Shown here: positions 5,548 through 6,241 of the stretch, piece after piece
Numbering within the stretch: position 1 is the stretch's first letter
Layout of the letters: the number at the start of each line of letters is the position of its first letter
NCBI GenBank assembly: GCA_948663505.1
Contig: CAPNAQ010000068.1
Span: forward strand, 3,170 to 9,410
Direction: 5' to 3'
Origin: an uncultured Clostridia bacterium
GTDB taxonomy: Bacteria > Bacillota > Clostridia > TANB77 > CAG-508
DNA length: 6,241 nucleotides
The notes under the pieces: model-generated
Seen by the model: only the letters and a program-made list of their open reading frames with translations
The model's database searches: none
What the model was told of the DNA's origin: nothing
Translations under genes and position numbers: made by a program

Positions 5548-5667
5548 ATGAAAATAGAATGCACAGTAGAAGAATTAAAAGAATTACTAAAAAAAGAAAC
5601 ACCTTTAGAATGTAGCTCAAAAGATGTTCCAATAGATATTCTATTATGTGGAAAGAAAATTAATTAG
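5548..5667 (+). CDS. Small protein of unknown function (39 aa)
   Basis: I do not recognise this protein. It starts MKIECTVEELKELLKKE, an amphipathic helix rich in Glu and Lys, followed by a short tail with two more cysteines (three in total: C5, C21 and C34). No membrane segment is seen. A strong GGAAGGAGG site precedes the ATG with normal spacing, which is the main support. It follows xis by 53 bases and a weak TATACT -10 (5514-5519) lies between, so it is probably in the same transcript. Its last 8 bases overlap the end of the convergent minus-strand gene. Confidence 0.6.
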   Translation: MKIECTVEELKELLKKETPLECSSKDVPIDILLCGKKIN

Positions 5668-5827
5668 GAAAGGCTATGTTTATTTGTTTTAAAACTTGAG
5701 GATATAGTTCTACGTATTTATTTATTGCATCAAATTCAAAGCGACCATTTTCAGAAGGTTTTTGAAAATCATAATACATTTTTATATAAAACATAGTTAA
5801 ATCATGAGCACGTTGCTCATTAGACAT
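5660..5827 (-). CDS. Small opposite-strand protein of unknown function (55 aa)
   Basis: A soluble 55-residue protein on the strand opposite to its neighbours. It starts MSNEQRAHDLTMFYIKMYYD and has a second segment FEFDAINKYVELYPQVLKQ, both likely helices. I have the impression that short proteins starting N-E-x-x-A-H-D occur in Firmicute phages and ICEs, but I cannot name a function. AGGTGGTG lies about 6 bases before the ATG, and a near-consensus promoter with an extended -10 sits just upstream, so expression is well supported. Its 3' end overlaps the 39-residue gene by 8 bases and no terminator follows, so its transcript may run on antisense into xis. Confidence 0.72.
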   Translation of the reverse strand: MSNEQRAHDLTMFYIKMYYDFQKPSENGRFEFDAINKYVELYPQVLKQINIAFPN

Positions 5828-5850
5828 AACAATCACCACCTTTCAACAGA

Positions 5851-5879
5851 ATTATAACATAGGTGGAAATAAATGTAAA
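5851..5879 (-). promoter_or_regulatory. Strong leftward promoter for the 55-aa gene
   Basis: On the minus strand TTTACA (5879-5874) and TATAAT (5856-5851) have a 17-base spacer, and TG one base before the -10 makes it an extended -10 promoter. The boxes are identical to those of the repressor promoter, but no GTAC operator is present, so it is probably active in the integrated state. CCACCT (5836-5841) and AGGTGG (5861-5866) form an inverted repeat around the -10. Confidence 0.7.
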
Positions 5880-5893
5880 AAGGAGGAAAACAA

Positions 5894-6034
5894 ATGAAAA
5901 GGACATGGAAAAATTTTAGAATAGACAAAAACAAAGTTTATATGAGGATAGGACAAGCAGTGGTATATGGAACGATGAATATATTGCTAGGAATTGGCGG
6001 ATATATGATGTTTATAAGTGGAATGACATATTAG
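5894..6034 (+). CDS. Small membrane protein of unknown function (46 aa)
   Basis: Residues 1-19 are basic (MKRTWKNFRIDKNK), and about 20-43 form one hydrophobic, glycine-rich segment (VVYGTMNILLGIGGYMMF), so a single-pass membrane protein with its N-terminus inside is likely. GGAGG lies 7 bases before the ATG. The next gene starts 12 bases after the stop, which suggests an operon. Short membrane proteins like this are common early in ICE conjugation modules, but no family is recognised. Confidence 0.65.
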   Translation: MKRTWKNFRIDKNKVYMRIGQAVVYGTMNILLGIGGYMMFISGMTY

Positions 6035-6046
6035 GAGGTGAGGAAA

Positions 6047-6196
6047 ATGAGTTACATATTTGCTATTTTAATATGGATGTTATTAATACCAATATTTTTA
6101 ATAGACAATATAAAAATAAAATTTGTAATATACGTAATACAAATAATTTTATTAATAGAACAATGTATATACATATATTTTAAATTTAAAAAATAA
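6047..6196 (+). CDS. Small two-span membrane protein of unknown function (49 aa)
   Basis: Almost the whole protein is hydrophobic. Segments at about 3-19 and 25-43 are separated by a short polar turn (DNIKIK), and the tail is basic (KFKK), which fits a membrane hairpin. It uses many isoleucine ATA codons. AGGAGGTGAGG overlaps the stop region of the previous gene, so the two are probably translated together. No family is recognised. Confidence 0.6.
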   Translation: MSYIFAILIWMLLIPIFLIDNIKIKFVIYVIQIILLIEQCIYIYFKFKK

Positions 6197-6212
6197 TAAA
6201 GGAGGTAAAAAA

Positions 6213-6241
6213 ATGTTAATAGATAAAAATTATAAAAATAT
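6213..6241 (+). CDS. Start of a further gene, cut by the window edge
   Basis: AAAGGAGGT is followed 8 bases later by ATG, and the open frame begins MLIDKNYKN before the window ends. It lies 16 bases after the preceding stop, in the same operon-like run. Too little is visible to say more. Confidence 0.55.

Larger units (their letters stand above)
2670..6241. mobile_element. Left part of an integrated element (ICEBs1-like or prophage), right end not in view
   Basis: The gene order from the tRNA is int, immA, repressor (all leftward), then a divergent control region and Cro-like, xis and small ORFs (rightward). This matches the regulatory end of ICEBs1 and of related temperate phages. Base composition is as AT-rich as the flanking chromosome, so it gives no sign of recent transfer. 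Conjugation, relaxase, capsid and terminase genes are all outside the window, so the type of element stays open. Confidence 0.85.

Noticed and set aside
5836..5866. CCACCT/AGGTGG repeat as a hairpin hiding the ribosome site of the 55-aa gene
   Set aside because: The upstream arm lies between the -35 and -10, so it would not be in that gene's own mRNA.

Overview
The window looks like a very AT-rich Firmicute, most likely an uncultured gut-type member of class Clostridia. The evidence is the low GC on both strands, strong AGGAGG-type ribosome binding sites, consensus TTGACA/TATAAT promoters and a clear sporulation/transition sigma factor, SigH. The species cannot be told from the sequence.

Chromosomal part (about 1-2697). 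A membrane-anchored glycoside hydrolase family 18 protein with a copper-amine-oxidase-like stalk domain and an SH3 domain is followed by sigH. The sigH gene has its own near-consensus promoter inside the last codons of the hydrolase gene. A hairpin with a T-run follows sigH, and then comes a tRNA-Thr(GGT) gene.

Integrated element (about 2670 to beyond the right edge). The 3' end of the tRNA gene is the likely attachment site (attL). Next come a bidirectional hairpin, a tandem 11-bp repeat that may be an integrase arm site, and a leftward operon: ImmR-like repressor, ImmA-like protease and tyrosine integrase. A divergent control region follows, then rightward genes: a Cro-like regulator, a small Xis-like winged helix protein and a run of tiny ORFs, three of them missing from a standard long-ORF view and one on the opposite strand with its own excellent promoter. 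The order tRNA-int-immA-immR | xis matches the regulatory end of ICEBs1-type conjugative elements and related prophages. No conjugation or capsid gene is in view, so ICE and phage cannot be separated.

How it works together (inference). The divergent promoters both have a 13-bp operator of form G-W-A-C-N5-G-T-A-C placed between -35 and -10. Six such sites form three pairs with similar spacing, and the third pair lies inside the 3' end of the Cro-like gene as a near copy of the second. This suggests a repressor/Cro switch. In the quiet state the ImmR-like protein holds down the rightward promoter while keeping repressor, protease and integrase at a low level. ImmA-mediated loss of repressor would release Cro and Xis and turn integrase towards excision.

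Most unusual points: the paired operators with a copy inside a coding region; the short opposite-strand gene with a consensus promoter pointing back at xis; a Glu replacing the first His of the ImmA HExxH motif; and a Tyr replacing the box II His of the integrase.
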